From assembly GCA_964035575.1 (NCBI GenBank), contig OZ037841.1:1736001-1800000 (forward strand): a stretch of 64,000 nucleotides of DNA, written 5' to 3'. Made by a program: the position numbers and the translations under genes. The notes below the pieces were generated by a model that did not search any database, was not told the origin of the DNA, and saw only the letters and a program-made list of their open reading frames with translations. This document shows positions 44,301 to 53,970 of the stretch, piece by piece. Each line of letters starts with the position of its first letter. Within the stretch, counting starts at the first letter, position 1. This DNA is from Rhynchopus sp. YZ270_cl-10. Taxonomy: Eukaryota; Euglenozoa; Diplonemea; Diplonemida; Diplonemidae.

Positions 44301-44698
44301 ATGTGCTGATCTCACGTCGCAGTGGTGCGCGTGAACAGGCGAGGTCTGAGGACACAGTGCTGGTGAAGAATGATTTTGAGCTGGAGCTCGCACTGAGCCC
44401 TCAGAATTCGGACCCTCTTTCGGATGTGCCATATTCTGCTCAGACATGTGTCCAGCCTTCGTCTGCTCTGATGGGGAATATCGCTACGTCTGGCTTCCCG
44501 TTTCCTGAAGACGCACCATACACTACGCACACTGAAGACCCACAGAAGCAACACGACACTGCAGTCCTCTCGAAGAGCAGTACACTGAACTCCTCCAGAC
44601 GTGATGTGCTGCCTTTGTCTGTTGCTGAACGTTCCATTGCGCCGTGTCCTGCGCAAGACTCTTCACGATGGAAAGAGGCTACGAGTATTCGACTGTAG
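41369..44698 (+). CDS. Seven-span surface protein with two LamG-like domains and TAVP stalk
   Basis: 1109 residues from ATG 41369 (signal peptide MYAAVVFLLLVCEVVSQ from residue 6). Two LamG/concanavalin-A-like jelly-roll domains, about 24-195 and 222-390, each with VTVxQFTDKDN, GRFV, IGQY, YxYxDG or YVYIND and LDGSVT strings. The second is almost the same as the single domain of the gene at 47184; the first is like that at 53971. About 41 TAVP units (400-570) form the stalk. Conserved juxtamembrane segment from about 619, seven spans about 704-980, tail about 981-1109 ending ATSIRL. It is the only complete family member without a Trp next to the C terminus. Probable carbohydrate- or protein-binding surface receptor. 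Confidence 0.92.
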   Translation: MRGHTMYAAVVFLLLVCEVVSQPTEIPCDRAVVTVVQFTDKDNIQLPVPPSEETLFGGVVQVDMDVVINAYTENGRFVEFANGQGSDNFMIGQYGTAGKMYVSSTWSTQRIRVIYETAPLPLGQKFHVRVVVVPIDTATANYYIYLDGTLVADGVSEALRYVTRSMLLIGTSTFVDPSAPNSHEPLDGSVTDGILKMCPDATPAPPTAIPTAVPDTIPTAMPCTRDIVTVAQFTDKDNRQLPVLPSEETLFGGVIQVDMDVIINAYTNYGRFVDIGNGVSSDNLIIGQYKDTGYLYVSCTWTDPKLRVIYETQLPLGEMFHLRVICVPIDDATSTYYVYINDVFVIEGPSEALRYVTRSHFLIGVSSFTIGSIPHIDLDGSVTNYMMVMCPEETPAPPTAIPTAVPTAVPTAVPTAVPTAVPTAVPTAVPTAVPTAVPTAVPTAVPTAVPTAVPTAVPTAVPTAVPTAVPTAVPTAVPTAVPTAVPTAVPTAVPTAVPTAVPTAVPTAVPTAVPTAVPTAVPTAVPTAVPTAVPTAVPTAVPTAVPTAVPTAVPTAVPTAVPTAVPTTTPIAEPTALPTAVPTATPTTPAPPTPAPHTATPPTVPPATPAPTETTTAPLLRDTPTSGIKASVKEDLKKANTAAGAAAVLGGGAGNAGKLAVLNGFGCQMDDVDVGEDPLDWEFHPTTISLGSAVGRYKLAAMVMNPVVVVCIALLVLCAAAVMQATLGYGREKAISVTRFPGILYVPYLFLLQGTSLVAAQVVFDPSRYPTMVAVLSYVILALCLLSPVLLYTAVLRHVKREAELFPDPAIVGNPATGEPGKRSTSAVYKFAFGTDIWVSRQSYFAEKYGNCFENVKPTCLWYILCELAVILCLSLLSGWQPTSVTSCNTRNIFITILLVLFFVATVVKRPFLSAMDNLIAVVLSLLLASAVLGMTIAIAAESSKDSALYAISSVCLLVSALMVMVKCLWDFGIYAIDVLISRRSGAREQARSEDTVLVKNDFELELALSPQNSDPLSDVPYSAQTCVQPSSALMGNIATSGFPFPEDAPYTTHTEDPQKQHDTAVLSKSSTLNSSRRDVLPLSVAERSIAPCPAQDSSRWKEATSIRL
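42567..43080 (+). repeat. 12-bp coding minisatellite, TAVP stalk
   Basis: About 41 GCAGTGCCCACA-type units; homogeneous runs of CCCACA and CCAACA variants alternate in blocks. Confidence 0.95.
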
Positions 44699-45787
44699 TT
44701 GTTTGCAAATGCATTGTAGTAGCCTCTATATAGGGTATGGTCAGATAGTATCGAAATCGGCGCGCAATGCGGGGTGGCCGGAATGTAGGTGGGGGAAGTT
44801 TTTGTCTGAGAATGGGCCCACTTATTCTTTTATGACATCGACTCCACCACTGCACGGGTGGATCCCACACCTATTATACGTGCATACATTTGTCTTTTCC
44901 CCTTATATTGTTATGGCTGACCCACATGAAACATTTTGTTGATGACCGTGCACGAGAGGTACATTCATTTTTCAAGTTGTTCGTCTCTCTTTTCAAATAC
45001 TATCATTCTCGTTTTGCTAAGGAGGAGTTCTTTGACCAGAATTTGTGGGATATTATGCAGGTCAAGTTGTGTTCAGTAGTATCTCATTGATTGTGGAAGA
45101 CGAAAGCACTGTTGGGAACTTTCGCTAGTGAATTCAAGGCACAATATTGCACGAATATTTGCTTGGGGATTCATGTGTACCACACAAACCATGAAAAAAC
45201 ACGGTATCCAGAGCCTTTGTTGTTTTACACTCAGAGAGCAAGGTCCACGTTGAGTGTTTGTATTTATCGAAATGTAGTTTTGCAGGCAAAGCTGCCTTTT
45301 GAGATGTCTTCCGTATGTCTTGGTTTGTGTTGTGTTGTCTGCGTGTGTTCTTTTCCCCAACTTCTAGTCGAGAGATGTGTTCTGTGAGGCGCATTCATCT
45401 TTCTGAATAGGAAGACTCCTTTTTTATACATCTGTCCAGCGCCATCGCTACGTTTTCAGATTTTTATTGAGTTCTGTTTTGAGACTGCTATTTGCGCACA
45501 AGCGGAACAATAGCTGTATCACATTCAAGGCTTCTTACCGCTGATCTCATGATATACCATCCATGCGTGAGTGCATATATTTTGACGTGGGTGTTTTCTA
45601 TGCAGACTATTGCCCATTGTTTTTACGTGTCTCGCGTGCGAAAATCATGTACTGTTAAGTTAGCGGGAACAGCACATTCACACTTTGTCTTTTTTTTTTC
45701 TTTTTCGTTCCAAGTTTGTTTGTTTTTTTTTTATTGCCGTGCACTGCTTGTTTATACGACATCTTCAAACCAACAAAACCAATCCCC
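44699..45787. other. Non-coding spacer
   Basis: No gene seen. 45484-45700 is duplicated at 51340-51590, upstream of the next complete gene. Confidence 0.6.
44948..44962 (+). other. ACGAGAG-type stem-loop
   Basis: GTGC / GTAC (one G-T pair) around ACGAGAG, followed by ATTCATTTTTC. Confidence 0.4.
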
Positions 45788-45990
45788 CTGGACTCAATCA
45801 CAAAGGCGTCGGGCTGCCATTTGTTCCAAGTGGCACTCCATGTCGTTGTGCAAATGCTTTCAAAATAGAGAAAGTAAAGCGTCTCATTTATTTCTGATCT
45901 CATTTTCCATTCAGGGGAAAGCCTTTGGCGTTATGCGCTGGAGACAGTTGGCCATTAGTATCTTTTCCTTAAGCAGTGCACACGTTTCCC
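45788..45990. promoter_or_regulatory. Conserved upstream block, copy 2
   Basis: Copy of 40099-40302, upstream of the pseudogene at 46749 and gene at 47184. Confidence 0.55.
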
Positions 45991-46447
45991 TCCCACCCAC
46001 ATCCCACCACCCACCCCTGCCCTGTTCCAGCTTCTCCTTGGCAGTGCTGGATCATTCTGATCGTTGTCCAGTGAGCAGTGTGGCCTTCTGCTTGTGCCTG
46101 TTCTGCGTGATTCTTTTTTAGAGGCACGGTCATGTTTCAGAGAAAACCAACCTTGCAGCACGAGAGGTTTAGGATCATCTAATAATTTTTTTGGGCCTAC
46201 CTGTTTTCATTAACCCGACACCTTCTTGCATTATATCGTCCTAGCTGACCCTGTGGGTGTTTGTGGGGAAAAAATGGGACCTGTCCGCAGCTTGCACAGA
46301 CGTGCCACGTGGTGTCACTAGCGGAGTATGCACACGGTCTCACAGGTGCCCTTTTGCGATTGTACTCGACACAGGAACAACCTCCCACATAACGTTCGGA
46401 GGTGTACCTGTACCAGAGTAGACGCTATTCCCTCACCTCTCTTATGC

Positions 46448-46462
46448 ATGCATGCGAGGCAT
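46448..46462 (+). other. ACGAGAG-type stem-loop
   Basis: ATGC / GCAT around ATGCGAG, then ATTCATCTTC. Confidence 0.4.
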
Positions 46463-46521
46463 ATTCATCTTCACTTATTCTCATAGTTTTCTGTGTTCTG
46501 CGGTACTATCGTATTTAGGTG

Positions 46522-46536
46522 TGTGCACGAGTCACA
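46522..46536 (+). other. ACGAGAG-type stem-loop
   Basis: TGTG / CACA around CACGAGT, then TTCACCTTTTC. Confidence 0.35.
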
Positions 46537-46682
46537 TTCACCTTTTCGGTTCCTTTGTTGCCAGTAAGCTCGTAAATAGAGTACACCACCTATCTTTTTT
46601 CACATATTCCTTTCCTTGATTGTAACCGTAGTCCTTCACGTGATGCTTGCTGTGTAGTGTGTCTTTATCTTTAAGGCACATA

Positions 46683-46748
46683 CCCACATCAACAGATACA
46701 TGGGTTGGGCCTTCCTCCCACAAACAACGCTGCTGCAGCAACAGAACA
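46683..46748 (+). promoter_or_regulatory. Conserved 5' leader, copy 2 (of the pseudogene)
   Basis: Same leader as at 41303, now in front of a broken coding region. Confidence 0.6.
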
Positions 46749-46970
46749 ATGCGAGGACACACCATGTACGCCGCAGTCGTCTTTTTACTGCTTGTGTGTG
46801 AAGTGGTGTCGCAGACTGAATTGTCGTGCACTAGGGTCGTTATGACTGGTGCAGTTTACAAACAAGGATAACAGACAGCTTCCACTGCCGCCCACTGAAG
46901 AGTCTTGGTTGACATGGACGTTGTCATTAACGCATACACCAATTACGGGCGGGTTGTTTAGTTTTGCGAA
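46749..46970 (+). pseudogene. Broken 5' end of a LamG-type family gene
   Basis: Starts with the same signal peptide as the gene at 41369 and keeps the first ectodomain residues, then is disrupted by a frameshift near CTGGTGCAG and by a deletion that removes the GAGACACTG...GATTCAG part. Traces of the domain continue to about 46970 (ACGCATACACCAATTACGGGCG). The next gene uses a different signal peptide, as if a new 5' end had replaced this one. Confidence 0.85.
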
Positions 46971-47183
46971 CGCATGGTCGACACAGGTTTTGATACTGGG
47001 ATAGCTAACCGCCCCTTGTTTGGCCTGTCTGCAGCGTTGCACCGAAGGTGCACGAAGACAAGCCAAGGCATTAGCATCATACCTGTTCAAATCAAAACCA
47101 CGTTTTCATTTTTCACTTCAGAACATAACCACCCTCTCTGTACCCCACCCACCCTTCACAGATTCAACACGCAAACCACAACA

Positions 47184-50100
47184 ATGCGTGCCTTCCTTTT
47201 CACTCTTGCATTTGTGTCTGTGCACCCATCGCCACCTACGCCAGCACCGATCCCAACTGCAATGCCGTGCACTCGCGACATTGTGACTGTGGCACAGTTC
47301 ACAGACAAGGATAACAGACAGCTCCCCGTGCTGCCCAGTGAGGAGACACTGTTTGGGGGTGTGATTCAGGTTGACATGGACGTTATTATCAATGCATACA
47401 CCAATTACGGGCGTTTTGTTGATATTGGGAACGGCGTCAGCAGCGACAACCTTATTATTGGACAGTACAAAGACACAGGGTATCTGTATGTCAGCTGCAC
47501 TTGGACAGATCCGAAGTTACGTGTGATCTACGAAACACAGCTGCCGTTGGGAGAGATGTTTCATCTTCGGGTCATTTGCGTGCCCATTGACGACGCGACA
47601 TCAACCTACTACGTGTACATCAACGACGTATTTGTCATCGAGGGACCCAGTGAGGCACTCAGATACGTAACTCGTTCGCATTTCTTGATTGGCGTAAGCA
47701 GCTTCACCATCGGCTCAATACCCCACATAGACCTCGACGGCAGTGTCACGAACTATATGATGGTAATGTGTCCTGAGGAGACACCTGCCCCGCCAACTGC
47801 TATTCCAACAGCAGTGCCAACAGCAGTGCCAACAGCCGTGCCAACTGCAGTGCCCACAGCAGTACCCACAGCCGTGCCAACAGCCGTGCCAACGGCAGTG
47901 CCCACAGCAGTACCAACAGCAGTACCCACAGCAGTGCCAACTGCAGTGCCAACAGCCGTGCCGACTGCAGTACCAACAGCAGTACCCACAGCAGTGCCAA
48001 CAGCAGTGCCAACAGCAGTGCCAACAGCCGTGCCAACAGCAGTACCAACAGCAGTACCAACAGCAGTGCCCACAGCCGTGCCAACAGCAGTACCAACAGC
48101 AGTGCCCACAGCCGTGCCAACAGCAGTACCAACAGCAGTACCCACAGCAGTGCCAACAGCAGTACCAACAGCAGTGCCCACAGCCGTGCCAACAGCAGTG
48201 CCAACAGCAGTGCCAACAGCAGTGCCAACTGCAGTACCCACAGCAGTGCCAACTGCAGTGCCAACAGCCGTGCCGACTGCAGTACCAACAGCAGTACCCA
48301 CAGCAGTGCCAACTGCAGTACCAACAGCAGTGCCAACAGCCGTGCCAACAGCAGTACCAACAGCAGTACCCACAGCAGTGCCAACAGCAGTACCAACAGC
48401 AGTGCCCACAGCCGTGCCAACAGCAGTGCCAACAGCAGTGCCAACAGCAGTGCCAACTGCAGTACCCACAGCAGTGCCAACAGCAGTGCCCACAGCAGTG
48501 CCAACAGCCGTGCCGACTGCAGTACCAACAGCAGTACCCACAGCAGTGCCAACTGCAGTACCAACAGCAGTGCCAACAGCCGTGCCAACAGCAGTACCAA
48601 CAGCAGTACCCACAGCAGTGCCAACAGCAGTACCAACAGCAGTGCCCACAGCCGTGCCAACAGCAGTACCAACAGCAGTACCCACAGCAGTGCCAACAGC
48701 AGTACCAACAGCAGTACCCACAGCAGTGCCAACAGCAGTACCAACAGCAGTGCCCACAGCCGTGCCAACAGCAGTACCAACAGCAGTACCCACAGCAGTG
48801 CCAACTGCAGTACCAACAGCAGTGCCAACAGCCGTGCCAACTGCAGTACCAACAGCAGTACCCACAGCAGTGCCAACTGCAGTACCAACAGCAGTGCCAA
48901 CAGCCGTGCCAACAGCAGTACCAACAGCAGTACCCACAGCAGTGCCAACAGCAGTACCAACAGCAGTGCCCACAGCCGTGCCAACAGCAGTGCCAACAGC
49001 AGTGCCAACAGCAGTGCCAACTGCAGTACCAACTGCAGTGCCCACAGCAGTGCCAACAGCCGTGCCAACTGCAGTACCAACAGCAGTACCCACAGCAGTG
49101 CCAACTGCAGTGCCAACAGCCGTGCCGACTGCAGTACCAACAGCAGTACCCACAGCAGTGCCAACAGCAGTACCAACAGCAGTGCCCACAGCCGTGCCAA
49201 CAGCAGTGCCAACAGCAGTGCCAACAGCAGTGCCCACAGCAGTACCAACTGCAGTGCCCACAGCAGTGCCAACAGCTGAACCTACTGCGCTACCGACTGC
49301 TTTGCCAACTGCTGAACCCACAGCAATCCCAACTGCAGCACCAACAGCAACTCCAACAACACCTGCACCACCAACATCAGCACCTCTTACACCTGCACCA
49401 CGAACACTTGCACCTCACACTACCACACCACCGACAGTACCACCTGCAACACCAGCACCAACAGAGACAACAACAACAGCACCGCTGCTGCGAGACACAC
49501 CGACAAGCGGTATCAAAGCGTCTGTGAAGGAAGACCTGAAGAAGGTGAACACGGCTGCTGGTGCTGCAGCAGTTCTGGGTGGTGGTGCAGGGAATGCAGG
49601 GAAGTTGACTGTGCTGAACAGCTTTGGCTGTCAAATGGACGACGTGGATGTGGGTGAGGATCCACTGGACTGGGATTTCCACCCGACAACGATATCACTT
49701 GGGAGTGCAGTTGGGCGGTACAAGCTTGCGGCGATGGTGATGAACCCTGTGGTTGTGATGTGCATTGCGTTGCTGGTGCTGTGTGCAGCTGCAGTCATGC
49801 AAGCAACACTGGGGTACGGACGTGAGAAGGCAATCAGTGTGACACGTTTTCCTGGGATACTGTACGTCCCATACCTGTTCTTGCTGCAGGGGACAAGCCT
49901 TGTGGCGGCACAGGTTGTGTTTGACCCTTCACGCTACCCAACAATGGTTGCAGTGCTTTCGTACGTGACACTGGCACTGTGTCTGCTGTCGCCTGTGCTG
50001 CTGTACACCGCTGTGCTGCGCCATGTGAAGAGAGAGGCGGAGCTCTTTCCAGACCCTGCGATTGTGGGGAACCCAGCGACAGGCGAGCCTGGGAAGCGTT

Positions 50101-50939
50101 CCACCAGTGCTGTGTACAAGTTTGCGTTTGGGACAGACATCTGGGTGTCACGACAGAGCTACTTTGCAGAGAAGTACGGGAACTGCTTTGAGAGCGTGAA
50201 GCCGACGTGTCTGTGGTACATCCTGTGTGAGCTTGCGGTGATTCTGTGTCTGTCGCTGTTGTCTGGATGGCAGCCCACCTCTGTTGGGTCCTGCAACACA
50301 CGCAACATCTTCATCACGATTCTGCTGGTGCTGTTCTTTGTTGCAACAGTTGTCAAACGTCCGTTTTTGTCTGCGATGGACAACTTGATTGCTGTTGTGC
50401 TGAGTGTTCTTATGGCTTCAGCAGTGTTGGGGATGACGATAGCTATTGCGGCAGAGTCATCTAAGGACAGTGCACTGTACGCAATCAGCAGTGTGTGTCT
50501 TTTGGTCTCTGCACTGATGGTGATGGTTAAGTGTTTGTGGGACTTTGGGATCTACGTCATGGATTTGCTGATCTCACGTCGCAGTGGTGCACGTGAACAG
50601 GCGAGGTGTCAGGACACAGTGCTGGTGAAGAATGATTTTGAGCTGGAGCTCGTGTCGGAGGCACTGAGATCCGAAGATTCGTTTAGTGGCGCACCATACA
50701 CTGCGCAGCCGTCGTGTGGCCTGATGGATGGGTCTAGCACATCGTCGTTTCCTGAGACCCCACAGAAACAAGACACTGCAGTACTCTCGCACAGTTCTAC
50801 ACTGAACTCCTCCCGATATGACGGACTGCCGCAGTCTGGTGTTGAACATTCTGGAGCGGTGTTCCCGTTGAGTGATTCTGCACGACGCAAGCAGAGCAGG
50901 AGGGCGATTCTGCAGAACAAGGCCAGGCTGTGGTGTTAG
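47184..50939 (+). CDS. Seven-span surface protein with one LamG-like domain and long TAVP stalk
   Basis: 1251 residues from ATG 47184, which begins a short signal-like segment (MRAFLFTLAFVSV) unlike those of the sister genes. A PSPPTPAP linker leads into one LamG-like domain (about 28-193) that is almost the same in DNA as the second domain of the gene at 41369. About 122 TAVP units (205-698), the conserved juxtamembrane segment (about 769 on), seven spans (about 854-1131) and a tail ending KARLWC follow. In span six the sequence IAVVLS matches the genes at 41369 and 53971, while the next VLMASA matches 7701 and 28613, so it is a mosaic. The frame is open back to 46974 with no other good start. 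Confidence 0.9.
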   Translation: MRAFLFTLAFVSVHPSPPTPAPIPTAMPCTRDIVTVAQFTDKDNRQLPVLPSEETLFGGVIQVDMDVIINAYTNYGRFVDIGNGVSSDNLIIGQYKDTGYLYVSCTWTDPKLRVIYETQLPLGEMFHLRVICVPIDDATSTYYVYINDVFVIEGPSEALRYVTRSHFLIGVSSFTIGSIPHIDLDGSVTNYMMVMCPEETPAPPTAIPTAVPTAVPTAVPTAVPTAVPTAVPTAVPTAVPTAVPTAVPTAVPTAVPTAVPTAVPTAVPTAVPTAVPTAVPTAVPTAVPTAVPTAVPTAVPTAVPTAVPTAVPTAVPTAVPTAVPTAVPTAVPTAVPTAVPTAVPTAVPTAVPTAVPTAVPTAVPTAVPTAVPTAVPTAVPTAVPTAVPTAVPTAVPTAVPTAVPTAVPTAVPTAVPTAVPTAVPTAVPTAVPTAVPTAVPTAVPTAVPTAVPTAVPTAVPTAVPTAVPTAVPTAVPTAVPTAVPTAVPTAVPTAVPTAVPTAVPTAVPTAVPTAVPTAVPTAVPTAVPTAVPTAVPTAVPTAVPTAVPTAVPTAVPTAVPTAVPTAVPTAVPTAVPTAVPTAVPTAVPTAVPTAVPTAVPTAVPTAVPTAVPTAVPTAVPTAVPTAVPTAVPTAVPTAVPTAVPTAVPTAVPTAVPTAVPTAVPTAVPTAVPTAVPTAVPTAVPTAVPTAVPTAVPTAEPTALPTALPTAEPTAIPTAAPTATPTTPAPPTSAPLTPAPRTLAPHTTTPPTVPPATPAPTETTTTAPLLRDTPTSGIKASVKEDLKKVNTAAGAAAVLGGGAGNAGKLTVLNSFGCQMDDVDVGEDPLDWDFHPTTISLGSAVGRYKLAAMVMNPVVVMCIALLVLCAAAVMQATLGYGREKAISVTRFPGILYVPYLFLLQGTSLVAAQVVFDPSRYPTMVAVLSYVTLALCLLSPVLLYTAVLRHVKREAELFPDPAIVGNPATGEPGKRSTSAVYKFAFGTDIWVSRQSYFAEKYGNCFESVKPTCLWYILCELAVILCLSLLSGWQPTSVGSCNTRNIFITILLVLFFVATVVKRPFLSAMDNLIAVVLSVLMASAVLGMTIAIAAESSKDSALYAISSVCLLVSALMVMVKCLWDFGIYVMDLLISRRSGAREQARCQDTVLVKNDFELELVSEALRSEDSFSGAPYTAQPSCGLMDGSSTSSFPETPQKQDTAVLSHSSTLNSSRYDGLPQSGVEHSGAVFPLSDSARRKQSRRAILQNKARLWC
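47799..49277 (+). repeat. 12-bp coding minisatellite, TAVP stalk
   Basis: About 122 units with CCGTGCCAACAG, CTGCAGTACC and other variants mixed in higher-order patterns; more diverse than at 42567 or 54583. Confidence 0.95.
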
Positions 50940-51764
50940 CAGCTGAATGGTCAGCTGTAGCACAACTTTATGGGTTATATGTGTTAAACAGTTCGTTTTG
51001 AGCACTTCCCTAGCCGGTATCGTGGAGACACTGGTTGAGTGATACTACGTGGGTGCTGGGATCATGGGAACATAAATAAAACGCGTTATTGCGGTAAATA
51101 GTGAGTGGCATGTGTATACTTCATAAAACACTGTGTTGTCGAAAATGCAGTGCTTCCTGTCTTTTCTCTATGAGAAAACAGTTTTTTTACAAGGAAAGCA
51201 AATGTCTGCAGTCCTGACCCCTGACCCCGACCCTTCTTCGTGAGTCGGGTTCGGTAAGTGTGTTCATAGTAACATGTCAGGACCTCTGCAGAGCACGTCT
51301 TTGTGCACTGCCGCTCTCTCTCTCTTTGTTGTATTGAAACTGCTATTTGCGCACAAGCGGAACGATAGCTGTCTCGTCTTCAAGGCTTCTTACTTTTGAA
51401 TCTGCTGAGATCGCCTTTTGCTCCGAGAGCGCTGCTCATCTCATGATACACCATCCATGCGTGAGTGCATATATTTTGACGTGGGTATTTTCTATGCAGA
51501 CTATTGCCCATTGTTTTTACGTGTCTCGCTTGCGAAAAGCATGTACTGTTAAGTTAGCGGGAACAGCACATTCACACTTTGTCTTTTTGTCATTTTTGTT
51601 TTTTTGAGTTTTTTTCTTTCTTTTCTTCTCGAGGGTAGGTAGCTTGCATTAGCTAGTTGCTGGGAAGATTAATCATGCTCTGTATTTTTTCCTGGGGTTG
51701 TTTTTTTATATTGCCGTGCACTGCTTGTTTATACGACATCTTCAAACCAACAAAACCAATCACC
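50940..51764. other. Non-coding spacer
   Basis: No gene seen; 51340-51590 duplicates 45484-45700, with a 35-bp insertion or deletion difference near 51400. Confidence 0.6.
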
Positions 51765-51967
51765 CTGGACTCAATCACAAAGGCGTCGGGTTGCCATTTG
51801 TTCCAAGTGGCACTCCATGTCGTTGTGCAAATGCTTTCAAAATAGAGAAAGTAAAGCGTCTCATTTATTTCTGATCTCATTTTCCATTCAGGGGAAAGCC
51901 TTTGGCGTTATGCGCTGGAGACAGTTGGTCATTAGTATCTTTTCCTTAAGCAGTTCACACGTTTCCC
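51765..51967. promoter_or_regulatory. Conserved upstream block, copy 3
   Basis: Copy of 40099-40302, here 2.0 kb from its gene because the element at 52487 lies between. Confidence 0.55.
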
Positions 51968-52792
51968 TCCCACCCGCATCCCACCCACCCCTGTCCTGTT
52001 CCAGCTTCTGCTCCTTGGCAGTGCTGGATCATTCTGATCGTTGTCCAGTGAGCAGTGCCACGTGCACCCTCAAAAGTGTCTGTTGTGCTGTGCCAGGACA
52101 CATCAACTCTCCCCTCCCTCAAGAATGCTCTCCTGATCATTCCTATCCCTTGCCTGTCTGCTGTCTGCTGAAAATGGATGTCCACTTCAGCAAGAAAGAC
52201 ACAAACAAGTAACAGATAACATTTCTTCGTTCACACCTATGCGATGTGCTTTTCGCATCACGACACAAGGTTACTTCATCGGATCCACACAGGTGCCCTG
52301 CACCTGGTCTGTGTCAGGTCCAAACAGAGAAAGAATAAAATTGAAACCGCACTCCCATTTTTCCTTTTTGTGTTTCCCCACAAACAATCAAACGATACCT
52401 ACCCCCCCCCAGGCTGCGTAATAAGGGAGGTGGCCTGGGTCTGGGCTTCTGGGTTTTGGGGATTTTTTGTGGTAATTTTTGTCATTCCACCTGATTTGCA
52501 AAAAACGGCAAACCCTCCCAACGCCTCCCAACGCCTCCCAACGCCCTCCCAACACCTCCCAACGCCTCCCAACACCTCCCAACACCCCTCCAATTTAGCC
52601 CGAATTTTGGGATTTTTTTTTTTGGGGGTGTTCTGTACCCCCTTCTGGAGGGGGTTCCAGGGTGGGGTCCCGGTTCCAAAGTCAAACAAAAAAATAGTGG
52701 CAAAGGCAAAGTGGAAATTTGGGAAAAAAGCGAAAAATGTATTAATTTAGATGCCCTCCAAGGGAAAATCCCGACCTCTGGTGCTGTACTGC

Positions 52793-53155
52793 TACTGTGT
52801 ACTGTGTACTGTGTACTGTGTACTGTGTACTGTGTACTGTGTACTGTGTACTGTGTACTGTGTACTGTGTACTGTGTACTGTGTACTGTGTACTGTGTAC
52901 TGTGTACTGTGTACTGTGTACTGTGTACTGTGTACTGTGTACTGTGTACTGTGTACTGTGTACTGTGTACTGTGTACTGTGTACTGTGTACTGTGTACTG
53001 TGTACTGTGTACTGTGTACTGTGTACTGTGTACTGTGTACTGTGTACTGTGTACTGTGTACTGTGTACTGTGTACTGTGTACTGTGTACTGTGTACTGTG
53101 TACTGTGTACTGTGTACTGTGTACTGTGTACTGTGACTGTGTACTGTGTACTGTG
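52793..53155. repeat. 7-bp satellite (TACTGTG)n
   Basis: About 50 nearly perfect copies. All reading frames across it are open, which is an effect of the repeat. Confidence 0.98.
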
Positions 53156-53205
53156 CGGAAATTGACCAAAAACGAGAACTGTACTGTACTGTACTCCCAA
53201 TCCCC

Positions 53206-53452
53206 TGTGTATACTGTGTATACTGTGTATACTGTGTATACTGTGTATACTGTGTATACTGTGTATACTGTGTATACTGTGTATACTGTGTATACTGTGT
53301 ATACTGTGTATACTGTGTATACTGTGTATACTGTGTATACTGTGTATACTGTGTATACTGTGTATACTGTGTATACTGTGTATACTGTGTATACTGTGTA
53401 TACTGTGTATACTGTGTATACTGTGTATACTGTGTATACTGTGTATACTGTG
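53206..53452. repeat. 9-bp satellite (TATACTGTG)n
   Basis: About 27 copies, an expansion of the TATACACAG string also seen at 37028 and 59231. Confidence 0.98.
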
Positions 53453-53904
53453 CAGTGTGAGAAAATTGTTCATGTATGTACTCAGAACTTGTCCATTTCG
53501 GCAAATTGACCCCACCACAGCGAGGACGGATTCCGGAAATGACAATGCAGGTGTTTAAAAACTTCACCAACGAGAAAAAGGCTCACGCCGGTGGGAAAAA
53601 AAGTGCCTCACCTCCCAACGCCCGCCAACACCTCCCAACGCCTCCCAACACCTCCCAACGCCTCCCAACACCTCCCAACACCTCCCAACAGCCAGCTAAT
53701 TCAGGTGGTCATTTCATATTTTGTGAAAATAAACCAAGAACTTGTCCATTTCGGAAAATTGATCTCATCACAGAACGGACAGATTCCGAAAATGCAATCA
53801 TGTTTCGCGTTGTCTTGTGGCACAATACTGCAGAAATGGCACCTTGCTCTTTGATGTCTTTCAAGTCGCACATATGACTTTCATCATCCTCACACATCCA
53901 CACG

Positions 53905-53970
53905 CCCACATCAACAGATACATGGGTTGGGCCTTCCTCCCACAAACAACGCTGCTGCAGCAACAGAACA
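53905..53970 (+). promoter_or_regulatory. Conserved 5' leader, copy 3
   Basis: Same leader as at 41303, including the overlapping upstream ATG. Confidence 0.5.

Larger units (their letters stand above)
52487..53708. mobile_element. Satellite-filled inverted-repeat element with 5-bp duplication
   Basis: Ends CCACCTGATTTGC and GCTAATTCAGGTGG, flanked by TCATT (52482-52486, 53709-53713). Inside each end is a CCTCCCAACG array (52513-52590, 53611-53693); the middle is two satellites and an inverted copy of the GTGGTGGGGTC / GAAATGGACAA motif. It has no gene. The 72-bp element at 38236 has the same ends. Confidence 0.75.

Noticed and set aside
52482..53570. Large open frames on both strands across the 7- and 9-bp satellites
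   Set aside because: Low-complexity effect; units of 7 bp cycle through frames and give repetitive peptides only.
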